DNA of 64,000 nt from Streptomyces regalis. Lineage in GTDB: Bacteria > Actinomycetota > Actinomycetes > Streptomycetales > Streptomycetaceae. Shown piece after piece: positions 1 through 9,266 of the stretch; position 1 is the first letter of the stretch; each line of letters begins with the position of its first letter. The translations under genes were made by a program, and so were the position numbers. The stretch lies in the NCBI RefSeq assembly GCF_001509475.1, contig NZ_LLZG01000013.1, positions 81,437 through 145,436 on the forward strand, given 5' to 3'. Below the pieces are notes generated by a model, which saw nothing but the letters and a program-made list of their open reading frames with translations, did not search any database and was not told where the DNA came from.

Positions 1-38
1 ACGCGGAATCCGCCGCCGCCCAGAATCGTCAGTTTCAC
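1..38 (-). CDS. 6-phospho-beta-glucosidase family protein (GH4), N-terminus only
   Basis: Only the first twelve codons lie in the window. They read VKLTILGGGGFRV from a GTG at 38, which is the NAD-binding Rossmann start typical of GH4 6-phospho-alpha/beta-glucosidases. These enzymes hydrolyse phosphorylated disaccharides in the cytoplasm by an NAD- and metal-dependent redox mechanism. The GTG overlaps the TGA of the upstream deoR-type gene (GTGA), so the two are probably translationally coupled in one operon. The family call rests on a short but characteristic stretch. Confidence 0.7.
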   Translation of the reverse strand, partial: MKLTILGGGGFR

Positions 39-820
39 GCTTGCACCTTTCCTGCCACGACCACCTCGACGCCCGCCTCCTCCAGGGAGGACCGGGTCGC
101 CGCGTCGACCGGCGCGTTCGTCACCACCACGTCCAGGTCGTCCGGACCGCACACCTTCGCCATACCCGTACCGGGGAACTTCGCCGCGTCGGCGAGCAGC
201 ACGACCTTCTCGCCGGCCTTGATCATGGCTCGCTTGACCGGCACCTCGACGACCGTCGTGTCCATCACCTGCCCGCCGGGCCGCACTCCACTGGTGCCCA
301 GGAAGAGCCAGTCGGCATGCAGCTGGCGCAGGTTGTCCTCGGTGAGGAAGCCGACCAGGGAGCGGTACTCGCGGCGGACCATGCCGCCGAGCAGCACCAG
401 CTCGATGCCCTCGTCGTCGGCGAGTTCCTCGTAGACCACCAGGTTGCTGGTGATCACGGTGAGCCGGCGGCCGTGCAGCTGGCGGGCCAGCCGGAAGGCG
501 GTGGTGCCGATGTCGAGCAGCACCGACTGACCGTCTTCGATCATCGCGGCGGCGTGCGCGGCTATGGCGTCCTTCTCGGCCACGCGCACCTCGGCGACCT
601 CGGCGAAGGGCTGGTCGCCCTCGTCCGCGACCGCCCCGCCGTGCACCCGCGTGAGCAGGCCGTCCTCCTCGAGTTTGACCAGGTCACGCCTGATCGTGGC
701 GGGGCTCACACCCAGCTGCTCGGAGAGATCGGTCACGGCCGCGGGGCCGCCGGAGCGCAGGGCCCGCAAGATGAGTTGGTGTCGTCGTTCTGCCAGCACG
801 ACGTGAACACTACTCGTCAT
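35..820 (-). CDS. DeoR family sugar-responsive transcriptional regulator
   Basis: This 261-residue protein has the DeoR layout. An N-terminal winged helix (about residues 18-60) includes VTDLSEQLGVSPATIRRDL and the wing RVHGGA. A DeoRC sensor domain follows, with the phosphosugar-binding LDIGTTAFRLA segment near residue 100. Such proteins usually repress sugar catabolism genes until a sugar phosphate binds. I start at ATG 820; a TTG six bases upstream is also in frame. It is divergent from the PfkB/ABC transporter operon and coupled to the GH4 gene, so it is the likely local regulator of both. No operator could be fixed with confidence in 821-961. Confidence 0.85.
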   Translation of the reverse strand: MTSSVHVVLAERRHQLILRALRSGGPAAVTDLSEQLGVSPATIRRDLVKLEEDGLLTRVHGGAVADEGDQPFAEVAEVRVAEKDAIAAHAAAMIEDGQSVLLDIGTTAFRLARQLHGRRLTVITSNLVVYEELADDEGIELVLLGGMVRREYRSLVGFLTEDNLRQLHADWLFLGTSGVRPGGQVMDTTVVEVPVKRAMIKAGEKVVLLADAAKFPGTGMAKVCGPDDLDVVVTNAPVDAATRSSLEEAGVEVVVAGKVQA

Positions 821-961
821 CTTCAATCATCGCCATGCTCATTTCTGCTCGGGTATTGACCAATCCCGCGGAGCGGCGCACGATTCCGCTCACCGAAATG
901 AAGAGTTTTGACGATCTCCGAGCTCTGGCGAGGCGGAGTGACGAGCGAGAGGACGCGATCC

Positions 962-2014
962 GTGGACGACGACCGGCCCGAGGTCCTGCTGACCGGGCTG
1001 CTCTTCTACGACCTCGTCCTCACGGGGCTCGGAAAGCCGCCGACGCCGGGTGAGGAGATCTGGACGGGCGGCATGGGCTGCGGCCCGGGTGGCATCGCCA
1101 ACCTGGCGGTGGCCGCCGCCCGCTTCGGCCTGCGGACCTCGCTGGCCACGGTGTTCGGCGACGACCTCTACGGCGAGTGGTGCCGGGACATCCTGTGCGA
1201 CCAGGAGGACATCGACCTCTCGCTCTCCCGCACCGCGGACGGCTGGCCCACCCCGGTCACCGTCTCCCTCGCCTACGGCCACGACCGGGCCCTCGTCACC
1301 CACGGCCAGGAACCCCCGTACTCGCAGGACGCGCTGATGGGCGACCCGCCCGAGGCGCGCACGGCCCTCGTGCACCTCGAGGCCGAACCGCGCGAGTGGC
1401 TGGCCAAGGCCGCCGCGAACGGCACGCAGATCTACGCCGACGTCGGCTGGGACCCCACCCAGCAGTGGTCGACCGACCTGCTCGACCAGCTCGCCCTGTG
1501 CCATGCCTTCCTCCCCAACGAGACCGAGGCGATGGCCTACACCCGCACCGACAGCGCGGTCGCGGCGCTCGGCACGCTCAGCGAGCTGGTGCCGGTGGCC
1601 GTGGTGACGCGCGGCGGGGACGGAGCCGTGGCCGTCGATCAGATGACCGGCGAGTACGCGGAGGTCCCGGCCCTGGACGTCGACGTCCTCGACGCCACGG
1701 GCGCCGGCGACGTCTTCGGCGCGAGCTTCGTCGCGGCCTCGCTCGGCGGCTGGCCGCTGGAAGAACGGCTCAGGTTCGCCGTGCTCGCCGCCGGGCTGTC
1801 CGTACGGCACCACGGCGGGGCGCTGGCGGCCCCCGGCTGGTACGGCGTCGACCGCTGGTGGCGGTCGGTGAAAGACCCCGAACTGCGACGCGCGTACGGC
1901 TTCCTCGCGCACCGCATCCCGGCCGACGTCGGCCCGCCCGTGCGCCACGCCCCCGTCACCCCGCCGGCCGGTCCCACGCCCGTGGGCCCACGCGCCTGCG
2001 AACGGCGGCACTGA
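962..2014 (+). CDS. PfkB family carbohydrate kinase
   Basis: This is a ribokinase-family sugar kinase of 350 residues. It has the N-terminal Gly-rich sugar site (GGMGCGPGGIANLA, about residues 33-46) and the C-terminal PfkB signature DATGAGDVFGA (about residues 244-254) carrying the catalytic Asp and anion hole. It would phosphorylate a sugar or nucleoside released in the cytoplasm. I chose GTG 962 because GAGAGGA lies eight bases upstream; a TTG at 908 and a GTG at 938 are in frame but poorly placed for a ribosome site. It leads the transport and hydrolase genes and probably feeds the same sugar into central metabolism. The exact substrate cannot be read from the sequence. Confidence 0.85.
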   Translation: MDDDRPEVLLTGLLFYDLVLTGLGKPPTPGEEIWTGGMGCGPGGIANLAVAAARFGLRTSLATVFGDDLYGEWCRDILCDQEDIDLSLSRTADGWPTPVTVSLAYGHDRALVTHGQEPPYSQDALMGDPPEARTALVHLEAEPREWLAKAAANGTQIYADVGWDPTQQWSTDLLDQLALCHAFLPNETEAMAYTRTDSAVAALGTLSELVPVAVVTRGGDGAVAVDQMTGEYAEVPALDVDVLDATGAGDVFGASFVAASLGGWPLEERLRFAVLAAGLSVRHHGGALAAPGWYGVDRWWRSVKDPELRRAYGFLAHRIPADVGPPVRHAPVTPPAGPTPVGPRACERRH

Positions 2015-2068
2015 CCCTCACACCCCCTCTCCACTCTCCACGTCGTACAGGAACAACAGGAGTGACCC

Positions 2069-3346
2069 GTGGACCTTTCTCGTAGAGGCTTCCTCCAGGC
2101 CGCCGTGCTCACCGCGGCAGCCTCCGGCCTGACCGTCGCCTGCGGCGGCTCGGAATCGACCGGCACCAAGAACGGCAAGGACCTCACCCTGTGGTACTGG
2201 GGTGGCGCCCTCAGCGACAAGGTGGTCGCCGAGGCCAAGACGCACTTCAGCAGCCAGATCAAGCTGACCGCCGCCTCCATCGGCGGCGACTTCAAGCAGA
2301 AGCTCACCACCACCCTCGCGGCGGGCGGCTCCTCGGTACCCGACATCACCGGCATCAAGGGCGAGGACATCGCCTCCTTCCTGCCGAACGCCGACCGCTT
2401 CCTCGACCTGAACGACCTGGGCTTCAAGAAGATCTCGTCCCAGTACCTGGAGTGGAAGACCAAGCTCGCCCAGACCAAGGACGGCAAGCAGATCGGGTTC
2501 CCGATCGACATCGGTCCCACCGCGCTCTTCTACCGCGCGGACCTGTTCGACAAGGCCGGGCTGCCCACCGATCCGGCCAAGGTCGCAGCCATGGCCAAGA
2601 CCTGGGACGACTACTTCGCCCTCGGCTCGGAGCTGAAGAAGGCGCAGCCCGGCGTCTTCCTGGTCAACAACATCAGCTCGGTGTTCAACATCGCGGTCGG
2701 CCAGGGCACCAAGCGGTTCATCGACGAGGACAACCACTTCATCGGCGACCAGGACCACATCCGCGCCGCGTGGACCACGGCGATACGTCCGTACACGCTG
2801 GGCATCGACGCCAAGATCAACGACAACACCTGGAACGCCGCCATCGGCAAGAACCTGGCCACCGAACTCGGCGCCGCCTGGCACGCGCTGGACATCGAGT
2901 CGGCGGCGCCGGGCACCAAGGGCAAGTGGCGGGTCTGCGCGACGCCCGGCGGGCCCGCCAACCAGGGCGGATCCTACCTGGCCCTGCCCTCGCAGTGCCG
3001 GAACCCCGAAGAGGCGTTCAAGATCATCAGCTGGATCCTCAGCCCCGACAACAACGCCAAGAGCTACACCGACGCCACCATTTTCCCCGCCTCTCCGGCG
3101 ACGTACTCGATGGAAGCCATGACGGGCCCCGACGCCTTCTTCGGCGGGCAGAAGATCATCGAGGTCTTCGGCCCGGCCGCCGAGGCCATCCCGGTGAGCT
3201 ACGAGGCACCCGCCGACTCCGCGGTCATGGCGCCCTTCATGGCCGAGCTGAGCAGCATCGAGGCGAAGGGCAAGAAGCCCGACGACGCCTGGAACGACGC
3301 GGTCAGCCAGGCCAAGCAGATCGCCCGGCGACAGGGGGTGAGCTGA
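2069..3346 (+). CDS. Sugar ABC transporter substrate-binding lipoprotein
   Basis: This 425-residue family 1 solute-binding protein starts SRRGFLQAAV, a twin-arginine-like export signal, followed by a lipobox ending LTVAC (Cys25), so it should be a lipid-anchored outer-face binding protein. The mature part has the usual extracellular binding fold, with ALFYRADLFDKAGL and related segments. GTG 2069 is preceded by an AACAGGA ribosome site. The next two genes are the matching permeases. No ATPase gene is present, which fits the Streptomyces habit of sharing one MsiK-type ATPase among sugar importers. The beta-galactosidase downstream suggests a galactoside ligand (inference). Confidence 0.9.
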   Translation: MDLSRRGFLQAAVLTAAASGLTVACGGSESTGTKNGKDLTLWYWGGALSDKVVAEAKTHFSSQIKLTAASIGGDFKQKLTTTLAAGGSSVPDITGIKGEDIASFLPNADRFLDLNDLGFKKISSQYLEWKTKLAQTKDGKQIGFPIDIGPTALFYRADLFDKAGLPTDPAKVAAMAKTWDDYFALGSELKKAQPGVFLVNNISSVFNIAVGQGTKRFIDEDNHFIGDQDHIRAAWTTAIRPYTLGIDAKINDNTWNAAIGKNLATELGAAWHALDIESAAPGTKGKWRVCATPGGPANQGGSYLALPSQCRNPEEAFKIISWILSPDNNAKSYTDATIFPASPATYSMEAMTGPDAFFGGQKIIEVFGPAAEAIPVSYEAPADSAVMAPFMAELSSIEAKGKKPDDAWNDAVSQAKQIARRQGVS

Positions 3347-3347
3347 G

Positions 3348-4355
3348 GTGTCGTCCCCTCCGGTCACCGGCCCCGCCACGGTGCACGAGCACCGTGGCGG
3401 GCCGGGCCCGGCCCGCTTCCGCCCGCGGCGCACCCCGCCCGCGGGCACCGCTCGGCCCGGGCGTCGCGGGGTGCTGTCGTACTGGCGGCAGTACCTGGCG
3501 ATCTCGCCCTTCTACCTGATCTTCGCCGCCTTCTCCTTCGTCCCCGTCTTCTATTCGCTGTATCTGGCCTTCCAGCGCTACGACGGCCTGGGCACCAAGC
3601 AGTTCGTCGGCCTGCAGCAGTTCGAGTTCCTCTGGAACGACCCGGTCTTCTGGCTGTCGATCCGCAACACCCTGGTGATCTGGGTCCTGTCCACCGTTCC
3701 CACGCTGTTCGGCGCCCTGGTGCTGGCGACGCTGCTGCACTCGGTGCGCCGCTTCAAGGGCTTCTACCGCATCGCCCTCTACGTACCGAACGTCACGTCG
3801 ATCGTCGCCGTGGCGATCTTCTTCGGTGCGGTGTTCAGCAACAACTTCGGTCTCGTCAACGCGATCCTGGGCACGGTCGGCATCTCACCCGTCCCGTGGC
3901 TGAGCAATCCGTGGCTGATCAAAGTGGTGATCGCGCTGCTGATGACGTGGATGTGGACCGGCTACAACATGATCATTTATCTGGCCGGCCTCCAGGCCAT
4001 CCCGACGCAGATCTACGAGGCGGCCAAGCTGGACGGAGCCGGCCCCGTCCGTACCTTCTTCCAGATCACCATGCCGATCATGCGGCCCATCATCCTGTTC
4101 ACCGTCGTCATCTCGACCATCAACGGCCTGCAGAGCTTCAGCGAACCCCAGGTGCTCTTCGCCAGCAACGCCGCCAACCAGAACCTCGGCGGCCCGGGCC
4201 AGGCGGGCCTGACCACGCTGTTGTACTTCTACCAGTCGGCCTTCCTCGACAACGACTACGGCTACGGCGCGGCCATCGTGTGGGCCTTCTTCGTGCTGAT
4301 CATCGTGCTCGTCGTCGTCAACTGGCGCATCGTGCAACGAGGGAGGAAGTCATGA
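3348..4355 (+). CDS. Sugar ABC transporter permease (MalF type)
   Basis: This 335-residue inner-membrane permease has a long polar N-terminus (about 40 residues) and about six membrane segments. The EAA loop IYEAAKLDGAGPVRTF is near residue 222 and would dock the ATPase. GTG 3348 begins one base after the stop of the binding-protein gene, and its own stop overlaps the next permease start as ATGA, so the three are one translationally coupled unit. It imports a sugar or glycoside together with its neighbours. The Pro- and Arg-rich N-terminus is longer than usual and its true start could lie further in. Confidence 0.9.
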   Translation: MSSPPVTGPATVHEHRGGPGPARFRPRRTPPAGTARPGRRGVLSYWRQYLAISPFYLIFAAFSFVPVFYSLYLAFQRYDGLGTKQFVGLQQFEFLWNDPVFWLSIRNTLVIWVLSTVPTLFGALVLATLLHSVRRFKGFYRIALYVPNVTSIVAVAIFFGAVFSNNFGLVNAILGTVGISPVPWLSNPWLIKVVIALLMTWMWTGYNMIIYLAGLQAIPTQIYEAAKLDGAGPVRTFFQITMPIMRPIILFTVVISTINGLQSFSEPQVLFASNAANQNLGGPGQAGLTTLLYFYQSAFLDNDYGYGAAIVWAFFVLIIVLVVVNWRIVQRGRKS

Positions 4356-5221
4356 CGACAGCCGCCACGCCGCGGCCGGCCACCGGCGCGAAGCGGCTGC
4401 GCCGCCCCAAGGGCCTGACCGCGCACATCCTGCTCATGGTGGCCGTCCTGATCTCGGTCTTCCCGTTCGCGTGGACGATCGTGATGGCGACCAACACCAC
4501 CAAGGACATCTACAAGAGCCCACCGAAGCTGACCTTCGGCTCCCATCTGCTGGAGAACATCCGGCATGTGCTCGACACGATCGACTTCTTCGGGTCGATG
4601 CTCAACACGGTCGTCGTCGCGTGCGTGACCACGGTCCTGGTGCTGTTCATCGACTCCCTGGCGGCCTTCGCCTTCGCCAAGTTCGACTTCCCCGGGCGCA
4701 AGGTGCTCTTCGGCACACTGCTGGTGTTCATGATGCTGCCGCTCCAGCTGGCCGTCCTGCCGCAGTTCATCCTGATGTCCGAGGTCGGCTGGGTCGGCAT
4801 GCTCAAGGCCCTGGTCTGGCCCGCCCTCTCCAACGCCTTCGGCATCTTCTGGCTGCGCCAGTACATCCAGAACGGCGTGCCCGACGAACTCCTCGACGCG
4901 GCGCGCATCGACGGCGCCGGCTTCTTCCGTCAGTACTGGAACGTCGCGCTGCCGATGATCAAGCCCGCGTTGTCCTTCCTCGCCATCTACGCCTTCGTCA
5001 ACGCCTGGAACGACTACGTCTGGCCCCTCATCGTGCTCACCAACCCCGACCACGTCACGCTCCAGGTGGAGCTGGCCCAGCTCAACGTCGGCCACAACAC
5101 CGACTACAGCATGGTCATGGCCGGTGTGCTCATGGCGTCCCTGCCGCTGGTCGTGGTGTTCAGCATCTTCGCGCGTGGGTTCATCGCGGGTGCTACGGAA
5201 GGGGCGGTGCAGGGCAGCTAG
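4352..5221 (+). CDS. Sugar ABC transporter permease (MalG type)
   Basis: This second permease of the importer is 289 residues with six predicted membrane spans. Its EAA loop, LLDAARIDGAGFFRQYW, is near residue 180. ATG 4352 overlaps the upstream stop codon (ATGA) and GGGAGGAAG lies just upstream. A second, longer reading frame extends upstream through the previous gene but has no support. MalG-type proteins pair with a MalF-type partner to form the translocation pore. The gene ends the transporter part; 127 bases then separate it from the phosphodiesterase gene. Confidence 0.9.
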   Translation: MTTAATPRPATGAKRLRRPKGLTAHILLMVAVLISVFPFAWTIVMATNTTKDIYKSPPKLTFGSHLLENIRHVLDTIDFFGSMLNTVVVACVTTVLVLFIDSLAAFAFAKFDFPGRKVLFGTLLVFMMLPLQLAVLPQFILMSEVGWVGMLKALVWPALSNAFGIFWLRQYIQNGVPDELLDAARIDGAGFFRQYWNVALPMIKPALSFLAIYAFVNAWNDYVWPLIVLTNPDHVTLQVELAQLNVGHNTDYSMVMAGVLMASLPLVVVFSIFARGFIAGATEGAVQGS

Positions 5222-5348
5222 GCGGTTCTGTCTGTGCGAGATCCGGGCGCCATTTCAGACGCCCCGGGGGGCCGCCGCGACCAGCCACATTGGACGCGCA
5301 GCCAAGAACCGGCAGTCGATCCCGAGCTCTTAGTAGTGGAGGTAGGCA

Positions 5349-6281
5349 GTGACTGACGTCGACGCAGAGGTCCGGCACGGCAAAGTGCTCGTCGTGGGCA
5401 TGGACGGCCTCCGCTTCGATCGGCTGACCCGCCGGCCGGCCAACGCACCCGTACTGCACGGCCTGATGGCCACGGGCGCGCACGGCACCAGCGTGCTGCC
5501 CTACGGCGAGGTGGACGGCCAGGCCGACGACGGGCCGTCCACCAGCATGGCCTACACCGACTCCGGGCCCGGCTGGTCGAGCGTGCTGACCGGAGTGTGG
5601 CCCGACCGGCACGGGGTGACCGGCAACGACTTCACCGGCGCCGACTATGCCCGCTACCCCGACTTCCTGACGCGCGCCGCCACCGCCCGGCCCGGCCTGC
5701 GCACCGCGGCCGCGGTGTCCTGGCCGGCACTGGTCCGCCGCGGCACCCTCGGCCGCGCCATCGGCCGGCGTGTGCGCTACAACGGCGAGTCCCGCGGCTA
5801 CGAGACCGCGGACCGCCGCGTCGCCCGCACGGTCACACGCTGGCTCACCAGGGGCGACCCGGACGTCGTGTTCGTGTACTTCGGCGCGACCGACGAGGCG
5901 GGCCACGCCACGGGACCCCTCTCCCCCGCCTACGACGACGCTCTCCGTGCCCAGGACACCCACCTCGGGCGGCTGCTGGAGGCGATCGAAGAACGGCGCC
6001 GTGACCCCCGGCGTGCCGCCGAGCACTGGACCGTGCTGGTCACCACGGACCACGGTCACCTCGACACCGGCGGCCACGGCGGCGACACGCGTGCCGAGCG
6101 GGAAGTCTTCGTCATCGTCGCCGAGCCCGGTGTGCCCGACGGCACCCGGCTCGACACGCCCCGCCTCATCGACATCGCCCCCACCGTCCTGGACCGTCTC
6201 GGCATCCCCGTCGACCCTGCCTGGGGCCTGCAAGGCCACGCTCTGCCCCGGCCCACCGCACCGACTTCGGAATGGTCATGA
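5349..6281 (+). CDS. Alkaline phosphatase superfamily phosphodiesterase (type I nucleotide pyrophosphatase-like)
   Basis: This 310-residue protein of the alkaline phosphatase fold starts with the metal-site strand VVGMDGLRFDRL. It carries the nucleophile region GPGWSSVLTGVWPDRHGV (about residues 75-95) and the distal metal ligands TTDHGHLDTGGHGGDT (about residues 235-250). Members hydrolyse phosphodiester or phosphonate bonds. There is no signal peptide, so it should act in the cytoplasm. GTG 5349 follows an excellent GGAGGT. Its end overlaps the beta-galactosidase start by ten bases, tying the two activities together; an imported phosphodiester-linked galactoside is a reasonable but unproven substrate. 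Confidence 0.85.
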   Translation: MTDVDAEVRHGKVLVVGMDGLRFDRLTRRPANAPVLHGLMATGAHGTSVLPYGEVDGQADDGPSTSMAYTDSGPGWSSVLTGVWPDRHGVTGNDFTGADYARYPDFLTRAATARPGLRTAAAVSWPALVRRGTLGRAIGRRVRYNGESRGYETADRRVARTVTRWLTRGDPDVVFVYFGATDEAGHATGPLSPAYDDALRAQDTHLGRLLEAIEERRRDPRRAAEHWTVLVTTDHGHLDTGGHGGDTRAEREVFVIVAEPGVPDGTRLDTPRLIDIAPTVLDRLGIPVDPAWGLQGHALPRPTAPTSEWS

Positions 6282-9208
6282 CCGACGCACCTCTCGACCC
6301 GTTGATCGCCCTGCGCCCCTGGGAGGCACCCGAGGTGACCTCCTGGGGGCGGCTGCCCATGAACGCCGTCGACCGGCGCCCCGGAGCACTCCCCCTGGAC
6401 GGCGACTGGCGCTTTGAGTTGCTGTCCGCTCCGGACGCGCCGGTCGGCGGTCCCTGGTCCTCGGCGCACGTCCCCGGCGTCTGGACCATGCAGGGCACGG
6501 ACGACCTGCCGCAGTACACCAACGTCCGGATGCCCTTCCCCGAGTACCCGCCCCACTCCCCCGCCGCCAACCCGACGGGCGTGTACGAGCGTGAGGTGGA
6601 CGTCCCCGCCGACTGGGCCGGACGCCGGATCGTGCTCCAGGTCGGGGCCGCGGAGAGCGTGCTGCTGGTGCACGTGGACGGGCGGCCGGTCGGCATCTCC
6701 AAGGACTCCCATCTGGCCGCCGAGTTCGATCTGACGGGGGTGACCCGCCCCGGCTCGCCCGCGACCGTACGGCTCACCGTCGTCAAATGGTCCGACGCCT
6801 CGCACATCGAGGACCAGGACCAGTGGTGGCACGGCGGGATCACGCGCTCGGTGCTGCTGTACGCGACGGATCCGCTGCACCTCGCGGACGTGACCGTGCG
6901 GGCGCGGTACAGCGGTGACCTGCAGGTCGACTGCCGGGTGCGGGACGCGGGCGGTGCGCTGCCCGCGGGGTGGTACCTCACCGGGGAGCTGGACGGCCGA
7001 CCGCTCGCGCAAGACGCGGAGTTCGACCGCGCGAACGCCGAGGACGAGCGCGTCTCCGACTTCCTCGGCGAGGCCCGGCTGCTGACCACCGTCCCCGAGG
7101 TACGCACCTGGAACGCGGAGACGCCCGAGCTGTACGACCTGACCGTCCGCCTGCACCGCGCCGACGGCACGGTCGCCGACACCTCCCGCCACCGGATCGG
7201 CTTCCGGGACGTCGAGATCGTCGGCCGGGACCTGCTGGTCAACGGCGAGCGGGTCTTCATCCGGGGCGTCAACCGGCACGACTTCCATCCACTGACAGGC
7301 CGGACGGTGTCGTACGACGACATGCGCGCCGATCTGGTCCTGCTCAAGCGGTTCGGCTTCAACGCGATCCGCACCGCCCACTACCCGAACGACCCCACGC
7401 TCTACGACCTCGCCGACGAACTCGGGTTCTACGTCGTCGACGAGGCGGACATCGAGTCCCACGACCACGCCCACGAGATCGCCGACGACCCGCGCTATCT
7501 GAACGCCTTCGTGGACCGGGTCTCGCGGATGGTGCTGCGCGACAAGAACCATCCGTCGGTCGTCATCTGGTCGCTGGGCAACGAGTCCGACTACGGCGCG
7601 GGCCATGACGCGGCGGCCGGCTGGGTGCGTCGGCACGATCCGACGCGGCCGCTCCAGTACGAGGGGGCGGCCAAGCTCGGCTGGGCGGACCCGGGGCTCG
7701 CCTCCGACATCGCCTGCCCGATGTACGCGCCGCTGGAGGACTGCGTGGCGCACGCGCTCTCCGGCGAGCAGACCAAGCCGCTCATCCCGTGCGAGTACTC
7801 GCACGCCATGGGCAACAGCAGCGGCACGCTGGCCGACCACTGGGCTGCCATCGAGGCCACCCCAGGTCTTCAGGGCGGGTTCATCTGGGAGTTCTGGGAC
7901 CACGGGATTCTGCAACGTGTGAGCGACGGAAGACCGGTCGGGCGTGGGGGCGCCGGGCTCTATGACAACGGTGTCGCCGCGCCCGGGTACCGGTGGGCGT
8001 ACGGCGGTGACTTCGGCGAGACGATCCACGACGGCGCGTTCATCGCGGACGGCGTGGTGTTTCCCGACCGCACGCCCAAGCCGGCGATGTACGAGCACCG
8101 GGAGATCGCGGCGCCTGTGCGGATCGAGTGCTTCCGGCACGAGGGCGTCGTCCTGACCAACCACCAGCACTTCCGCGGCTTCGACTGGCTGGCCGCCGTA
8201 TGGGAGCTGTCGCTGGCGGACGGTCGCACCCTGACCGCGCCGGCCGAGCTGCCCGAGCTGTGCCCGGGTGAGACGGCGGCGGTGCCGCTGCCGTTCGTGC
8301 TGCCGGAGGACGGCGGCGAGGCGTGGCTGACGCTGCGGGTGACGACTGCGACGGATCTGCCGTGGGCGCCGCGCGGCACGGAGGTGTGCGTGCCGCAGGT
8401 GCGGCTGCGCGGGCCCGCTGCGGTCGATGTCGCTGCCGTGGCCCGGCAGGTCGAGGTGGACGGCGAGGGGCTCCTCGTCCACCCGCTGCTGACGGTGGCA
8501 CCCACGCTCTCCCTGTGGCGTGCACCCACCGACAACGACGAGCTGGGCGGCATGGCGCAGCGCTGGCGGAACTGGGGACTCGACGCACTGGTGCGCAAGG
8601 TCGTGTCGGTGCGCCAGGACGCCGGACACGTGACGGTGGAGGCCGAGTACGCGGGCGCGACCGGTGTCGTACGGCACCGGCAGGTGCTCACGCCCGTCGA
8701 GGGCGGCGTCCGGGTCGAGGAGGAGGCCGAGCTGCCGGAGGCGTTCGACGACGTGGCGCGGGTCGGCACGGTCTTCGAGACGATGGCGGGGCTCGACCTG
8801 CTGGACTGGTTCGGGCAGGGGCCCTGGGAGTCGTATCCCGACCGCAGCGCGGGGGCCCCGGTGGGCCACCACTCCCTCCCCGTCGACGACCTGTTCACCC
8901 CTTACCTGCGCCCGCAGGAGAGCGGTGGCCGACACGGCGTTCGACGGTTCACGCTGTCCGCAACGGACGCCACCGGCCTCGCGGTGGTGCTGGACGAGCC
9001 GCGCCAGGTCTCCGTCACCCGCTACCGCGCCGAGGACCTCACCGCCGCCACGCACCACGACGAACTGGTACCGCGCACCGGCTGCGTGGTGCACATCGAC
9101 GCGGCGCACCGAGGCCTCGGCACGGCGTCGTGCGGCCCCGACACCTTCCCCTCCTATCGCGTCGCACCGGGCCTCCACCGCTGGAGCTGGACCCTGCGCG
9201 TCCTCTGA
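6272..9208 (+). CDS. Beta-galactosidase, glycoside hydrolase family 2 (LacZ-like)
   Basis: This 978-residue LacZ-type enzyme has the full GH2 order: sugar-binding jelly roll, immunoglobulin-like domain, TIM barrel, and a C-terminal small-chain domain that includes LWRAPTDNDELGG. The acid/base glutamate is in VIWSLGNESDYG (about residue 437) and the nucleophile in IPCEYSHAMGNSSG (about residue 508). The family usually cuts terminal beta-galactosides, though some members act on other beta-glycosides. There is no signal peptide, so it works on imported substrate. ATG 6272 lies inside the previous gene; ATG 6278 is an equally good start. The stop codon falls inside a 24-bp tandem repeat. Confidence 0.92.
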   Translation: MVMTDAPLDPLIALRPWEAPEVTSWGRLPMNAVDRRPGALPLDGDWRFELLSAPDAPVGGPWSSAHVPGVWTMQGTDDLPQYTNVRMPFPEYPPHSPAANPTGVYEREVDVPADWAGRRIVLQVGAAESVLLVHVDGRPVGISKDSHLAAEFDLTGVTRPGSPATVRLTVVKWSDASHIEDQDQWWHGGITRSVLLYATDPLHLADVTVRARYSGDLQVDCRVRDAGGALPAGWYLTGELDGRPLAQDAEFDRANAEDERVSDFLGEARLLTTVPEVRTWNAETPELYDLTVRLHRADGTVADTSRHRIGFRDVEIVGRDLLVNGERVFIRGVNRHDFHPLTGRTVSYDDMRADLVLLKRFGFNAIRTAHYPNDPTLYDLADELGFYVVDEADIESHDHAHEIADDPRYLNAFVDRVSRMVLRDKNHPSVVIWSLGNESDYGAGHDAAAGWVRRHDPTRPLQYEGAAKLGWADPGLASDIACPMYAPLEDCVAHALSGEQTKPLIPCEYSHAMGNSSGTLADHWAAIEATPGLQGGFIWEFWDHGILQRVSDGRPVGRGGAGLYDNGVAAPGYRWAYGGDFGETIHDGAFIADGVVFPDRTPKPAMYEHREIAAPVRIECFRHEGVVLTNHQHFRGFDWLAAVWELSLADGRTLTAPAELPELCPGETAAVPLPFVLPEDGGEAWLTLRVTTATDLPWAPRGTEVCVPQVRLRGPAAVDVAAVARQVEVDGEGLLVHPLLTVAPTLSLWRAPTDNDELGGMAQRWRNWGLDALVRKVVSVRQDAGHVTVEAEYAGATGVVRHRQVLTPVEGGVRVEEEAELPEAFDDVARVGTVFETMAGLDLLDWFGQGPWESYPDRSAGAPVGHHSLPVDDLFTPYLRPQESGGRHGVRRFTLSATDATGLAVVLDEPRQVSVTRYRAEDLTAATHHDELVPRTGCVVHIDAAHRGLGTASCGPDTFPSYRVAPGLHRWSWTLRVL

Positions 9209-9254
9209 ACTCCCTTCCTCTCCCTCTCTTGAACTCTCTTCCTCTCCGTCTCTT
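9207..9254 (+). repeat. Two tandem 24-bp pyrimidine-rich repeats
   Basis: Two head-to-tail copies (9207-9230 and 9231-9254) differ at two positions. Each begins GAACTC and continues as a C/T tract. The first copy lies partly on the beta-galactosidase stop codon, and the pair fills most of the gap before the metallophosphoesterase gene. This looks like slippage or local duplication; no function is evident. Confidence 0.8.
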
Positions 9255-9266
9255 CATGGAGCACCC

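Noticed and set aside
821..961. Candidate DeoR operators with repeated GAAATGA-like words on both strands
   Set aside because: The words are short, irregularly spaced and cannot be told from chance; no clear dyad is seen.
5240..5290. Possible third copy of the interspersed element (GCCGCCGCGACCAGCCACA-like)
   Set aside because: Only about 20 bases resemble the core and both flanks differ; this could be chance in GC-rich DNA.
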